Part shown: positions 7,652 through 17,133 of the stretch, one piece after another | How positions within the stretch are numbered: the first letter of the stretch is position 1 | Layout of the letters: the number at the start of each line of letters is the position of its first letter | NCBI GenBank assembly: GCA_963695505.1 | Contig: CAVOGX010000011.1 | Coordinates: 248,001-312,000 of the forward strand | DNA length: 64,000 bases | Direction of reading: 5' to 3' | Origin: JACSRF01 sp963695505 | GTDB lineage: Bacteria; Chloroflexota; Anaerolineae; Promineifilales; Promineifilaceae | The notes under the pieces: model-generated | The model's input: the letters and a program-made list of their open reading frames with translations, nothing else | Told to the model about the DNA's origin: nothing | The model's database searches: none | Position numbers and translations under genes: made by a program

Positions 7652-10600
7652 CTATCGTTCCCAGATCGTTCCCTGGAGAGATGAAAGGGGTTTTGAGTAA
7701 TTTTTAAAAGCAGGAACACGGAGGAGATACAGAGATCTGTAGAAGTTTAGAAGGTGTTGTCTGACTGCGCCAAGTGCAGGGCGGTTGTGAAGTGTTGTTG
7801 ACAGGTCAGCTTCGTCCGCCGTTTGCCAGGCGTCGATGGCTTGCTGCAAAACGGCCGTTACCGTTTCCCCTAATATCTGCTGTGGCGGGGCTAGCATTTG
7901 GGCGGCGCAATCGGCGGCTTTTGCCAGCTTTCCCTGTTCCAGGGAGGCGGCCAACATCGGCCACAAAGCCGTCCATTTTAGAGGATAAGGCAAGGCTCCC
8001 CAGATGGATTGGGCAGTTTCTGCATGGGAAACGGCCGTTTGCCAATCCCCATTCCGGCAGCTTAACCACGCTTCATTGCCCGCCAAAACGCCCTGGTAGA
8101 TGGGATTGTGGCATTGTGCTGCCAGGGGGCGATGCTGCTCGATATGGGTCTTCACTTGCGCTGCATCCCCCAGACGGCGATAGGTCAAGGTCAGATAAGC
8201 CAGGCATTGATTTTGCAGATAAAGATTGCCAGATTCGGCCGCCGCATTTTGGGCCGTTGAGAGTGTGGTGATGGCATCTTCGAGAAAGCCAGTCCACAAA
8301 TAGGTGAAGCCTAAACTAAAACGAGCAGCATCTATTTGCTGGCGATCTCCTATTTCTTCCGCCATTGCCAACAAATGGCGGAACGCAGCAATGTCTATCG
8401 CATCCAAATCGTACCGTTTCTGGCGATAGTCAAGCATATGTTGGATATCGAGATATCGATAGGTTCGTTTGGCATTGCCGTAGGTTTCAATGGCTGGTTG
8501 TAGTTGGGCAATGACCGCTGCCAGTTCTGTTGATTGGGCATTGAAATAAAACATTTCGCTGCGACAAATCTGAATATCTATCCAGGTTTGCCACCAGAGC
8601 GTGTCGCGGTGATGGTCAGGCGCTGATTCCAGGCGTTTCAACGCCTCACTATAGGCGCGGGGACCTGCCTCATGGTCTTGCTCGGCGATCCACGCTTCAC
8701 CTTGCTGCTTGAGCAGTCGTGCTTGGTCGATGACATTGTTGGTGAGGGAAACGGCCGTTTCCCAGGCAGCTCTGGCCTCTGCATACTCACTCATGGTAAA
8801 GAGATACTCGTCCCCGCTGCTCATAAAGGCGCATTCTCAGGGCTTTATCCACGTCAATCTGCTCTGTTTGCCTGAGCGCAGACGCTATATTGACCAATGC
8901 TTCTTGATGGGCATATATGCGCTGCGCTGATTCAGCGGCGTTTTGATAACAGACCAGCGCTTCTTGATAATTGCCAACCGCTTCATAATGGACGCCAAGT
9001 TGAGCGTATTCAACGTCTTGCCCAACCTCACACTGCTTTTTCAGCGCTGCGATAATCTGATAATGCCAGTGCTGCCGTTTGATAGGGCTGGCCGAATGAT
9101 AGGCAGTCTGCCGAATTTTGTCGTGACTGAAGTCGTATAAAAGCATGGTTTGCTCACGAATTATGTGCTGCTGCCAAAGTTCATCCAATGCCCGCACGAA
9201 AGCTATCTCTTCCTGGTTGCTGGCGGCTGCCAATAAATCAAACGTGAAGGAACGGCCAATCACGGCAGCCAATCCGGCCAGTTCATAGGCGGCTGGAGAT
9301 AGATTTGCCAATCGTCTTTCGATGACAGCCCGCACCTTGTTTGGCAGTTGAATGTCCACATTTAGCTCGTCGAAGCCAGCAGGAACGGATTGAGAAAGTG
9401 AGGATTGGCTGCCTGCCCGCGCCATCTCCACAATAAACAGAGGCACGCCTTCTGTTTCCATAAAAAGCTAGACGGCTTCTTCATCAGCGGGCGGTTGTCC
9501 GGTGACGTGAGCGGCCAACAGGCTGGTCTCGGCCGCATCCAAACGGTTCAAGTCTATTTCAACGAGGCTGCCTTCTCGCTGCAAATCGTGTTGCCAAGGC
9601 CGTCACGGGATGTCCATTGCTTATTTCTTCATTACGGACTGTGCCCAAGAGCAGGAAACGGGCTTGTGGATCAAAATGCAAAAGGAAACAAAGCCAGGCC
9701 AATGTGTCGGTGTCGCACCATTGCAGGTCGTCAAGAAATAGCAATATAGGCTGTGGTTGATGGAGGATGGCGTGAGCCAGCGCCGTGAACAGATGTTGAC
9801 GCTGCCAGCTTTCCGTGATGGGGTCGGGCGGCGGCAGGGCGGGGTGGTCGGCCAGCAGTTCAGGCAGGATACGGCTGATTTCACGCAGCCATTTGTCTGG
9901 CAAGCTGCTCAAGCGTTTTTGCACGTTTGCGTCTCGCAGCCAGGCGGTGATGGGTGCATAAGGCAGGCTGCTGGCAGGGGCATGGCTGGCGGCGCGTAGG
10001 GTGGTGAAACCCTGGCGACTGCTCCACTCGAGTAGTTCCTCGGCCAGGCGGGTTTTACCAATGCCTGCTTCACCACGAATGAGGGTGAATAACGGTTGTT
10101 TCCGGACCGCTTGCTGCCAGGTTTTTTGCAGCATTGACCAGGGTTTCTGGCGGCCAACCAGCGGGATACGCGCCGGCTGCTGGCGCTCAGGCATTGACTC
10201 CACCGCCAGCAGCCGCCGGTAAACCTCCTGCGTAACCGCGCTGGGAGCCACCCCCAGCTCGCGCTGCAACGTGGTCGTGCAGGTGTGGTAGGTGCGCAGC
10301 GCACCGGCGCGGTTTCCATTAAGCGTCTGCAAGCGCATCAAGCGGCGGTAAGTGGCCTCATGCAGCGGATCCGCATGCAGCAGTTTCTGCGCTGCCGATA
10401 CCGCCGCCACGTAGTCGCGTCCATTTTCAAGAAGCTGTATCTGTTCAGAAAGGCAAGCCAGATACTGCTGCCGCAGCAGTTCACGGCGGGCCAAAATCCA
10501 GTCGTCATAATGGCCGGGAAGAAACTCGCCTGAATATCGGGCAATGGCCTGGTTTAAGTATTTTTGGCGGATGCTGGCGGTTGGGGCTTCTTGAGCGCGG

Positions 10601-10935
10601 GAAACGGCCGTTACAAAATCAGCCGCATCCAGTTGATATGGTCCATCACGGCGCCACATCACGGTCTGCCGATCTATCTGCAAAAACAAGTCGACCTCAG
10701 GCAGCGCCCGCCGCAGGTGGTAGAGTGCTTTGCGCAAATTGGTGCGGGCCTGGGCCTCTGTGGAGTCTGCCCAAAAGGTGAAAGCCAGATTCTGGCGCGG
10801 CTGTGGTCTGTCTGCATGCAGCACCAGGTAAATTAAAAGGGCTTGATAATGGGGAGCTTCCAGTTTTGTAACAGGCTTCCCATCACACCATAATTCAAAA
10901 CCGCCAAGGCTAACCAGACGCAGCAAAATGCTCAC
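7652..10935 (-). pseudogene. BTAD-AAA-TPR (SARP/LuxR-like) transcriptional regulator interrupted by three lesions
   Basis: The gene starts at GTG 10935 with AAGGACGAGG upstream. Codons 1-100 encode a winged-helix DNA-binding domain, about 100-245 a bacterial transcriptional activator domain, then an AAA/STAND ATPase with Walker A GEAGIGKTRL and Walker B LLFLDDLQW. An extra C near 9590 shifts the frame (DLQREGSLVEIDLN is in the other frame); a TAG near 9469 stands in EEAV*LFMETEG; a missing base in a G-run near 8816 shifts it again. The remaining frames (9461-8787 and 8824-7652) encode the ATPase end and TPR helices. About 1,090 codons in all. Three lesions argue for a pseudogene, though sequencing error cannot be excluded. 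Confidence 0.8.
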
Positions 10936-11183
10936 CCTCGTCCTTCTCTGTTCGCTAACCGTAAAGGCTGGCGCCCCTTACCATTGTTTAGCATTTCCAT
11001 GCCCTTACCCCAGATGCTGTGTGCTGTGTTCATTCTAAACCGATTCTCTGGCAAAAGTAAAGTCTGTCTACGACAAATGACGTAAACGCCGTTTTAGTCA
11101 AATGGCCGATGTGTAGGGAGCTACTTTCGTTAATATTGCAGCGCGCAAAGGGCGCACAGTATATACTTGCCACGAGGCGACGA

Positions 11184-11702
11184 ATGAGCAATTCTTACCT
11201 TTCCCCAAAACTAGCAGCACGGCCGTTACCCCAAAAAGGGGGGCACGGCATCTTCGCCACGGCCACCATCGCCGCCGGCGAGCGGCTGATGGTGTGGGGT
11301 GGTGACATCGTCAATGGCGAGCAGCTAGCCGCCCTACCTGAACACCTGCGCCACTACTCCGTTCAGGTCGAGGAAGGCCTTTACCTGGCCGCCCGCCCCG
11401 AAGACGAGCCCGAACCGGCCGACTATCTCAACCACTCCTGTAACCCCAACGCCGGCTTCGACGGCCAAATTGTTCTCGTCGCCCTGCGCGCCATCGCCCC
11501 TGGCGAGGAAATCTGCATCGACTACGCCATGTGTGACGGCTCGCCCTATGACGAATTTACCTGCCAATGTGGCGCAGAGAACTGCCGCGGTCGCATCACA
11601 GGCAATGACTGGCAGTTACCAGCTTTGCAAGCCCGCTACGCCGGGTACTTTATTCCCTATTTGCAGCGGCGCATTGCGGCTAGCAATGCGGCAATGACTT
11701 AG
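11184..11702 (+). CDS. SET-domain protein lysine methyltransferase
   Basis: A 172-residue SET protein. It has GHGIFATATIAAGERL at the start of the SET fold, the active-site segment YLNHSCNPNAG, GEEICIDYAM, and a post-SET cluster CQCGAENCRGRI that can bind zinc. SET enzymes transfer methyl from SAM to lysine side chains. I chose ATG 11184 (GAGG upstream) over 11109, whose extra 25 residues are not SET-like. The polyamine-binding protein gene begins 17 bp after its stop, so it may be the first gene of that operon. Its protein target is unknown; bacterial SET proteins of this compact type are poorly studied. Confidence 0.83.
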   Translation: MSNSYLSPKLAARPLPQKGGHGIFATATIAAGERLMVWGGDIVNGEQLAALPEHLRHYSVQVEEGLYLAARPEDEPEPADYLNHSCNPNAGFDGQIVLVALRAIAPGEEICIDYAMCDGSPYDEFTCQCGAENCRGRITGNDWQLPALQARYAGYFIPYLQRRIAASNAAMT

Positions 11703-11719
11703 TTTATTTGGAGAAAAAG

Positions 11720-12781
11720 ATGAAACAACGTATCTGGTGGAAACTGGCGCTCACCCTGAGCGCCGTTATGTTGTTAGCAAGCTGTGGCGGATCAGAAACG
11801 GCCGATTCTGGCCCCCTGAACGTCTTCGAATGGTCTGGCTACGAGCTGCCCGAATTTTGGACCCAATTTGCTGAACAACACCCGGATGTTACCGTGGACT
11901 TCAGCTTCTTTGGCGAAGACGCCGAAGCCTTTGCCAAGCTGCAAACCGGCTACGTCACCGACCTGGTGCACCCCTGCAGCGGCTGGTGGCAGCTCTACGT
12001 CGATAACGAGCTGGTGCAGCCCCTGGACCTTTCCCGCCTGGAAAACTTCGACAAAATGCCCGAAGCCCTCACCCGCCTGGGCCAATTCAACGGCCAGCAG
12101 TACTTCATTCCCTGGGAATGGGGCTACGAATCTATCCTGGTGCGCACCGATAAGGTGCAAACCATGCCCACCTCCTGGAATGACCTATGGAACCCGGAAT
12201 ACGCCGGGCACGTGTCCATCTACGACTCTGGCGAAGCCCAGCACATCGTTGCCTCCCTGGTTTTGGGCTACGACGCCTTCGACACCACACCGGAACAAAA
12301 CGAAGCCATTGTGCAAAAGCTCATCGAACTCAAGCCCAACCTGCTCACCTACTGGACCGACTACACCGAGGTCGTGCAGCTTGTCGCCTCCGGTGACGTG
12401 TGGGTAGTGGGCAGCGCCTGGCCCGACAGCCTGCTGCTGCTGCAAGAAGAAGGCGTCCCCGTGGAGTACATTACCCCCACCGAAGGGCGCATCGGCTACG
12501 TGTGCGGCTTTGGCATTCCCAGCAGCGCCGAGAACGTGGACCTGGCCTACGATTACATCAATGCTGTCACCAGCACCGAAGCCATGACCTTCCTGGTCAA
12601 CGAGTATGGGTACGGCTCCGCCAACCTGGAAGCCACCGCCCAGGCCGACCAGGAAATCGTGGAACTGTTGGAAGTGGGCGATTTGTCTATGCTGGACAGC
12701 ACCACCTTTTATGAATCGGTCACGGCCGAACGGCGCGAGCAGTTGGTCAGCGACTGGGACCGGGTGAAGGCCACCCCATAA
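11720..12781 (+). CDS. potD: Polyamine ABC transporter substrate-binding lipoprotein
   Basis: The 353-residue protein has a lipoprotein signal (LLASC, Cys22) and the PotD/PotF fold: LNVFEWSGYELPEFW, then YFIPWEWGYESILVRTD, PTSWNDLWNPEYAG and YVCGFGIPSSAEN. Family 1 extracellular binding proteins of this type deliver spermidine or putrescine to the membrane complex. Start 11720 is the ATG with GGAG at 6 bp. Acidic and aromatic residues in WEWGYES fit a polyamine pocket, but related proteins bind other ligands. The permease and ATPase genes follow after a strong hairpin. Confidence 0.87.
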   Translation: MKQRIWWKLALTLSAVMLLASCGGSETADSGPLNVFEWSGYELPEFWTQFAEQHPDVTVDFSFFGEDAEAFAKLQTGYVTDLVHPCSGWWQLYVDNELVQPLDLSRLENFDKMPEALTRLGQFNGQQYFIPWEWGYESILVRTDKVQTMPTSWNDLWNPEYAGHVSIYDSGEAQHIVASLVLGYDAFDTTPEQNEAIVQKLIELKPNLLTYWTDYTEVVQLVASGDVWVVGSAWPDSLLLLQEEGVPVEYITPTEGRIGYVCGFGIPSSAENVDLAYDYINAVTSTEAMTFLVNEYGYGSANLEATAQADQEIVELLEVGDLSMLDSTTFYESVTAERREQLVSDWDRVKATP

Positions 12782-12790
12782 CGCGTTATG

Positions 12791-12823
12791 AGACCCTTAG
12801 GGATTTTAAAACCCTAAGGGTCT
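12791..12823 (+). terminator. Hairpin between potD and potB (partial terminator or stabiliser)
   Basis: AGACCCTTAGGG (12791-12802) pairs perfectly with CCCTAAGGGTCT (12812-12823), 9-nt loop, followed by TCTTT. Located 9 bp after the potD stop and 15 bp before potB. Such intra-operon hairpins usually raise the amount of binding protein over permease. Confidence 0.7.
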
Positions 12824-12837
12824 TCTTTACATAAGCA

Positions 12838-13722
12838 ATGGCAAGCATCACTACTCCTGCTAGCACCCCCACGCAGGGCATCCCTGCCGAAAAGCGCCGG
12901 CTGCTCCTACTGATGGGGCCGCCGGTGCTGGCGCTTCTGCTCTTCTTTGTGGTGCCCATCGGCATCATGGCCCTGTACACCTTCCAGACCGGCACCCTGG
13001 GCGGCGAAATGAACTGGTCGCTGGAAACCTACCGCCGCTTTTTTGAGAATACCGCGCTGCACAGGCTGCTGTGGCGCTCCACCCTTGTCTCTTTCCAAAC
13101 CTCGCTGCTGTGCATTTTGCTTTCATACCCCATTGCCTTTTACCTGGTTTTTCGCGCCGGTGACCGGCGCATGACGCTGCTGACGCTGATCATCATCCCC
13201 GCCTGGACCAGCTACTTGCTGCGCATTTTGGCCTGGAAGCTGATCTTGGGCACGGAAGGGCTGCTGAACACCTTTTTGCTGTGGGCAGGCTGGATTCAAG
13301 AACCGTCGCCAATACTATTGTTCAGCCAAACGGCCGTTATCGTGACCCTGGTTTACGTGTGGGTGCCCTTCGTGGCGCTGCCCATATTTGCCGCCCTGGA
13401 GCGCATGGACAAGCGGCTGCTGGAAGCGGCCTCCGACCTGGGCAGCCCGCCCTGGTACAGCTTCTTGCGCATCACCCTGCCCCTCAGCCTGCCGGGCATC
13501 ATTGCTGGCTTCCTCTCTGTTTTCATTCCCACCCTGGGCGAATACGTCACGCCGCTGCTGGTGGGCGGCGTCAACGGCATCATGTACGGCAACATCATTC
13601 AGGATCAGTTTGTGCGCGCCCTGAACTGGCCCCTGGGTTCGCTCATGAGCCTGGTCATGCTGGTGGCGCTGCTGCCCATGTTCCTGCTCTTCCGCCGTTC
13701 CGATGAGGTGCTGCAAAGGTGA
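12838..13722 (+). CDS. potB: Polyamine ABC transporter permease PotB
   Basis: A 294-residue inner-membrane permease with six hydrophobic helices and the binding-protein-dependent transport (EAA) loop EAASDLGSPPWYSFLRITLP near residue 205, which docks on the ATPase. Order potD-potB-potC-potA and the SYLLRILAWKLILG segment match the PotB/spermidine-putrescine group. The GTGA junction with potC shows translational coupling. No clear ribosome site precedes the ATG at 12838, which lies only 15 bp after the hairpin. Confidence 0.9.
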   Translation: MASITTPASTPTQGIPAEKRRLLLLMGPPVLALLLFFVVPIGIMALYTFQTGTLGGEMNWSLETYRRFFENTALHRLLWRSTLVSFQTSLLCILLSYPIAFYLVFRAGDRRMTLLTLIIIPAWTSYLLRILAWKLILGTEGLLNTFLLWAGWIQEPSPILLFSQTAVIVTLVYVWVPFVALPIFAALERMDKRLLEAASDLGSPPWYSFLRITLPLSLPGIIAGFLSVFIPTLGEYVTPLLVGGVNGIMYGNIIQDQFVRALNWPLGSLMSLVMLVALLPMFLLFRRSDEVLQR

Positions 13723-13724
13723 AG

Positions 13725-14519
13725 ATGAACCTCTTTAACCCCCGGCGGTTTTCGCTCAGCCTCGGTGCGCTGTACTTCTGGCTGTTTGCGCTGTTCATGT
13801 ACCTGCCCATTGCCCTGCTGGTGGTCTTCTCCTTTAATGACTCGGCGACACTGACCTTCCCTCTGAATGGCTTCACGTTGAAGTGGTACAGCGCACTGTG
13901 GGAGAGCCGCGAACTGGTAACGGCCGTTACCAACAGCGTCCTCGTCGGCGTCCTTTCTTCCCTGGTGGCTACCGCGCTGGGCACCATGGCCGCCCTCGGC
14001 GTGGTGCGCTTCGACTTCCCTGGCAAAACCCTCTTCCTTTCCGTTGCCGCCATGCCCCTGGTCATTCCCGCCGTTGTCATGGGCGTGGCCATGCTCATCG
14101 TCTTCACCCGTGTGGGCATTCCCCTCACTTTGTGGACAGTGGGCATTGGACACGTTATCATCAATGTGCCTTACGCCATGCTCATTGTGGCCGCCCGGCT
14201 GGCCGGGTTTGAGGCGCATGTGGAGGAAGCCGCCATGGACCTGGGCGCAGATTATTGGGGCACTTTGTGGCGCGTGACGCTGCCTATGTCCGCTCCCGCC
14301 CTGGCTGCGGCTTTCTTATCGTCCTTTACCACCTCTTTGGACGAATTTGCCGTCACGTTTTTCCTGGTCGGCAGCGATACGACCCTGCCCATTTACCTTT
14401 ATTCCCAACTGCGCTTTCCCAGCCGCCTGCCCTTGGTCGTGACCCTGGCGGCCATTATGATGGTGCTTTCGGTGTTGATTGTGATTGTGGTGGAAAAATT
14501 GCGGAGGATGACATCATGA
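13725..14519 (+). CDS. potC: Polyamine ABC transporter permease PotC
   Basis: A 264-residue permease, the usual partner of PotB. It has six membrane spans, FSFNDSATLTFPLNGFTLKW after helix 1, and the EAA loop EEAAMDLGADYWGTLWRVTLP near 170. ATG 13725 is preceded by AAAGG; a GTG at 13719 overlapping the potB stop is an alternative start. The stop overlaps the ATG of a 29-codon frame (ATGA) that in turn overlaps potA. Confidence 0.9.
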   Translation: MNLFNPRRFSLSLGALYFWLFALFMYLPIALLVVFSFNDSATLTFPLNGFTLKWYSALWESRELVTAVTNSVLVGVLSSLVATALGTMAALGVVRFDFPGKTLFLSVAAMPLVIPAVVMGVAMLIVFTRVGIPLTLWTVGIGHVIINVPYAMLIVAARLAGFEAHVEEAAMDLGADYWGTLWRVTLPMSAPALAAAFLSSFTTSLDEFAVTFFLVGSDTTLPIYLYSQLRFPSRLPLVVTLAAIMMVLSVLIVIVVEKLRRMTS

Positions 14520-14605
14520 AGGTGTTTATTGGCTTCTCTTTAGCTGAAATCCGTCAATGGAGCGAAGGCTTCACCTTGCACGTGGGGGTGGAAGATGGCG
14601 CCTGA
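14516..14605 (+). CDS. Putative 29-residue small protein between potC and potA
   Basis: The ATG at 14516 overlaps the potC stop (ATGA) and has GCGGAGG 9 bp upstream, the best ribosome site of this operon. The frame encodes MKVFIGFSLAEIRQWSEGFT then LHVGVEDGA and ends inside the potA start region, overlapping it by 11 bp. It may be a real micro-protein or a coupling leader that carries ribosomes from potC to potA. It has no homology I can name. Confidence 0.4.
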   Translation: MKVFIGFSLAEIRQWSEGFTLHVGVEDGA

Positions 14606-15698
14606 ATTTGCGGTAGAACTACGTTCCGTCTCCAAGGTTTTTCCGGCGCGGCGGCAGCATGGTCGCGAAGTAACGGCCGTAAACAACGTCAACCTGCACA
14701 TCGCCCCTGGAGAATTCTTTACCCTCTTGGGAGCCAGCGGCTGCGGTAAAACCACCACCCTGCGCCTCATCGCCGGGTTCGAGCAGCCCACCAGCGGCGA
14801 AATCTTGCTTCAGGGCCTGCCCATCACCCACATGCCCCCCCACAAACGCCCCGTCAACACCGTTTTCCAAAATTACGCACTCTTCCCCCACATGAGCGTG
14901 GCTCAAAACATCGCTTTTGGCCTCACCATTCAGCGGCTGCCCAAGGCCGAACGCGAGCGGCGCGTGCGCGAAGTGCTGGAACTGGTGCGCCTGCCCGACG
15001 TGGCCCACGCCCGGCCTTCTGAATTGTCCGGCGGCATGCAGCAGCGCGTGGCCCTGGCCCGCGCCCTGGTCAATCGCCCCAAGCTGCTGCTGCTGGACGA
15101 GCCCCTCAGCGCCCTGGACCTGAAGCTGCGCCAGGCCATGCGCGGCGAGCTAAAGAACCTGCAAGAGCAGGTAGACATCACCTTCATCTACGTCACCCAC
15201 GACCAGGAAGAGGCGCTGGCCATGTCTGACCGCATCGCCGTGATGAACGAGGGGCGGGTGGTGCAGGTGGCCGACCCCGCTTCTATTTATAACCGCCCCG
15301 CCAACCGCTTTGTGGCCGACTTCATTGGCGAAACCAACTTTTTACCGGGGGAGGTAGCCGCCTGGGAGAACCACCGCGCGCGGCTAGCTGTAGCCCAGCA
15401 AACGGTATGGGCGGCAGCCGAAGAACCGCTGCCTATTGGCCGGGAAGTAACGCTGGTGGTACGCCCGGAGAAGGTGTTCTTGACGCGGGAAAACGGGGGA
15501 AACGGCCGTGCCCATCTGCGCGGCACCGTCGACCAGATTATGTACCTAGGCACCGACACCCGCTACACCGTGCGCCTGGACAATGGCCCCGCCCTGGTGG
15601 CCCTGGCCCGCAACCTCAACGGCGACGGCCCCCTACACGTTGGCGAGCCGGTGCACGTGCACTGGCACGAGTACGACGCCCGCGTGCTGCAAGATTGA
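14595..15698 (+). CDS. potA: Polyamine ABC transporter ATPase PotA
   Basis: The 367-residue ATP-binding subunit has Walker A GASGCGKTT (about residue 48), Q-loop FQNYALFPHM, signature LSGGMQQR, Walker B LLLLDEPLSALD and the switch histidine in YVTHDQEEA. The last about 100 residues form a TOBE regulatory domain (REVTLVVRPEKVFL onward). It powers import of the ligand bound by PotD through PotBC. It is the last gene of the operon, 2 bp before a REP-like palindrome. Spermidine/putrescine is the family assignment; the true substrate is not proven. Confidence 0.92.
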   Translation: MAPEFAVELRSVSKVFPARRQHGREVTAVNNVNLHIAPGEFFTLLGASGCGKTTTLRLIAGFEQPTSGEILLQGLPITHMPPHKRPVNTVFQNYALFPHMSVAQNIAFGLTIQRLPKAERERRVREVLELVRLPDVAHARPSELSGGMQQRVALARALVNRPKLLLLDEPLSALDLKLRQAMRGELKNLQEQVDITFIYVTHDQEEALAMSDRIAVMNEGRVVQVADPASIYNRPANRFVADFIGETNFLPGEVAAWENHRARLAVAQQTVWAAAEEPLPIGREVTLVVRPEKVFLTRENGGNGRAHLRGTVDQIMYLGTDTRYTVRLDNGPALVALARNLNGDGPLHVGEPVHVHWHEYDARVLQD

Positions 15699-15700
15699 TT

Positions 15701-15736
15701 CAAGTGAGTCGCACCTGCGAGGTGCGACTCACTTGA
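15701..15736. repeat. REP-like palindrome, left of RAYT
   Basis: A perfect 16-bp stem (CAAGTGAGTCGCACCT, 15701-15716, with its complement at 15720-15735) and a 3-nt loop. It matches 31 of 36 positions with the palindrome at 16335-16370. The two bracket the RAYT gene. It may also terminate potA. Confidence 0.8.
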
Positions 15737-15752
15737 TAGGGGAGTCACCCCC

Positions 15753-16337
15753 ATGCGCCTAAAACGCGCCGAATACCAACCTGACCATTTCTACCACATC
15801 TACAACCGCGGCGCGCACCGCCAATCCATCTTCTACGAGCCGGACAATTACCTGTTTGTTCTGCGCAAAATGAAGGAGTACAGTCACAAACTAGCTATTA
15901 CTGTTATCGCCTACTGCCTGCTGCCTAACCATTATCATTTTCTTCTGCGCCAAGATTCCGAACAACCCGCCAGCCTCCTACCCCAGCGCGTCTTTAACAG
16001 CTACACCAAAGCCTACAACAAACGATACAACCATTCCGGTACTTTATTTCAAGGCAAATTCAAGCCCAAGCAAGTCAACAAGGAAGCCTATTTGCTTCAT
16101 CTGTGCCGTTACATCCATGCCAATCCGGTAAAGCACGGCCTGGTGTCAAGCGTGGACGAATGGCCTTACTCCAATTACCTGGAATGGTTAGCGGCACGCC
16201 CTGGCACGCTTGTGGATCAAGAATTTGTCACCACTTATTTCCCAAACCGGCAACAGTACGCTGTATTTGTCGCCGATTATTTACAGGACAAGAATGTACT
16301 TCCAGATGAGTTGAAGGTTTTTATGCACGATGATTAA
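15753..16337 (+). CDS. REP-associated tyrosine transposase (RAYT, Y1 family)
   Basis: A 194-residue Y1_Tnp single-strand transposase. It carries the HUH-type motif PNHYHFLL near residue 53, FHIYNRG-like (FYHIYNRGAHRQS) at the start, KAYNKRYNHSGTLFQGKFK with the candidate catalytic Tyr region near 85-100, and LHLCRYIHANPVKHGLV. RAYTs move or amplify REP palindromes and are usually flanked by them; here both flanks carry such a palindrome. There is no second gene and no IS-type ends, so it is a domesticated or self-limited REPtron rather than an ordinary IS. Confidence 0.88.
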   Translation: MRLKRAEYQPDHFYHIYNRGAHRQSIFYEPDNYLFVLRKMKEYSHKLAITVIAYCLLPNHYHFLLRQDSEQPASLLPQRVFNSYTKAYNKRYNHSGTLFQGKFKPKQVNKEAYLLHLCRYIHANPVKHGLVSSVDEWPYSNYLEWLAARPGTLVDQEFVTTYFPNRQQYAVFVADYLQDKNVLPDELKVFMHDD

Positions 16338-16370
16338 GTGCGTCGCACCTGCTAGGAGCGACGCACTTGA
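16335..16370. repeat. REP-like palindrome, right of RAYT
   Basis: AAGTGCGTCGCACCT pairs with AGGAGCGACGCACTT (one mismatch). It overlaps the RAYT stop codon and ends 1 bp before the stop of the minus-strand gene at 16371. Same length and spacing as the copy at 15701-15736. Confidence 0.75.
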
Positions 16371-16655
16371 CTACCGTACCACCAGCGGCAAATACACCAT
16401 CTCTCCCCCACCGGCTTCCACCCCCCCGCCGCAGTAAAACCCGGCGCACAGCGTCAGGCCATTGCCCACAGTCCCCGCCACCGGCTGGCCCACGGCCGTT
16501 TCCATGCTCAATCCCCCGCCGCTTACCGCACCGCCGCCGCTGCTAACCAAGCTGGGCGGCAGCATTTCTCCGCCCGCCGCCGCCCAGCCTAAGGATAAAA
16601 GCAGCAGCACCATCAATGCCAGCGCCAGCACGCCTCTTTTCGGTAACTTACGCAT
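16371..16655 (-). CDS. Small secreted protein with YLPLVVR tail
   Basis: A 94-residue protein: basic start MRKLPKRG, a hydrophobic signal segment VLALALMVLLLLSLGWAAAG, a Gly/Ser-rich middle with two cysteines (TLCAGFYCGG), and the terminal VYLPLVVR. A similar tail (VYLPVVIRP) ends the remnant at 26769-26988. I read this as an envelope-sorting or assembly tag used by secreted proteins of this lineage; that is inference. It lies 10 bp downstream of the beta-helix fragment, probably the same operon. Function unknown. Confidence 0.55.
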   Translation of the reverse strand: MRKLPKRGVLALALMVLLLLSLGWAAAGGEMLPPSLVSSGGGAVSGGGLSMETAVGQPVAGTVGNGLTLCAGFYCGGGVEAGGGEMVYLPLVVR

Positions 16656-16665
16656 GCGCCACCCC

Positions 16666-17133
16666 CTAATTGCAGGCCGTCGCCGCCGAGTTAACGGCAT
16701 CCGCCAGCGGGGCGTAGGTGCCCAAAGAGTAAGCGTGCGCGCAGGACAAGCCATTGGTTCCCGCACTGGTGAACTTGTTGCCCAGATAGCTAACGCCCGA
16801 ATTGGCCACCTTAATGCTGCCTGAGGCGGTAATCTCGAACAAAAAGGCCGAACCGGAGCTGCTAACCTTGATGCTGGAATTTTGGAACTGGGCGTGGCCG
16901 TTGGTGTAAACCGCCACCCCGCGATGCCCACCGCACACGTAGCTACCACGCACCAGCGGCGAGGAGTTGTTAAGCTGCAACCCAAAGCCAGTGCCGCTGG
17001 GATCGTTGCAGTTTTCCGCATTGCTGGCCGACCCACCCATCAGAATGCTGTTTTCGATGAGCGCCTGTGGGAAGCCGCCGCTGATGTTGACGCTGCCAAA
17101 AGCAGCATTCACGGCCGGTCCAAACCCCGTCGC
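16666..17133 (-). pseudogene. C-terminal part of a right-handed beta-helix surface protein, 5' end lost
   Basis: The frame reads NAAFGSVNISGGFPQALIEN, then SILMGGSASNAENC, GGHRGVAVYTNGHAQFQNSS and on to YAPLADAVNSAATACN. Repeating short strands with N/S/G turns are typical of the parallel beta-helix (pectate-lyase-like) folds of outer-surface proteins. There is no signal peptide or start region: upstream the frame closes at a stop at 17134-17136, where a plus-strand RHS fragment begins. The gene was cut by the rearrangement that placed the RHS island here. Confidence 0.6.

Noticed and set aside
13605..14219. 204-codon His/Glu/Gly-rich frame antisense to potC
   Set aside because: Low-complexity mirror of membrane-helix codons; no ribosome site.
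16967..17112. Apparent N-terminus of the RHS frame
   Set aside because: These codons are antisense to the beta-helix gene fragment and bear no RHS motif; the RHS homology begins only after about 17113.
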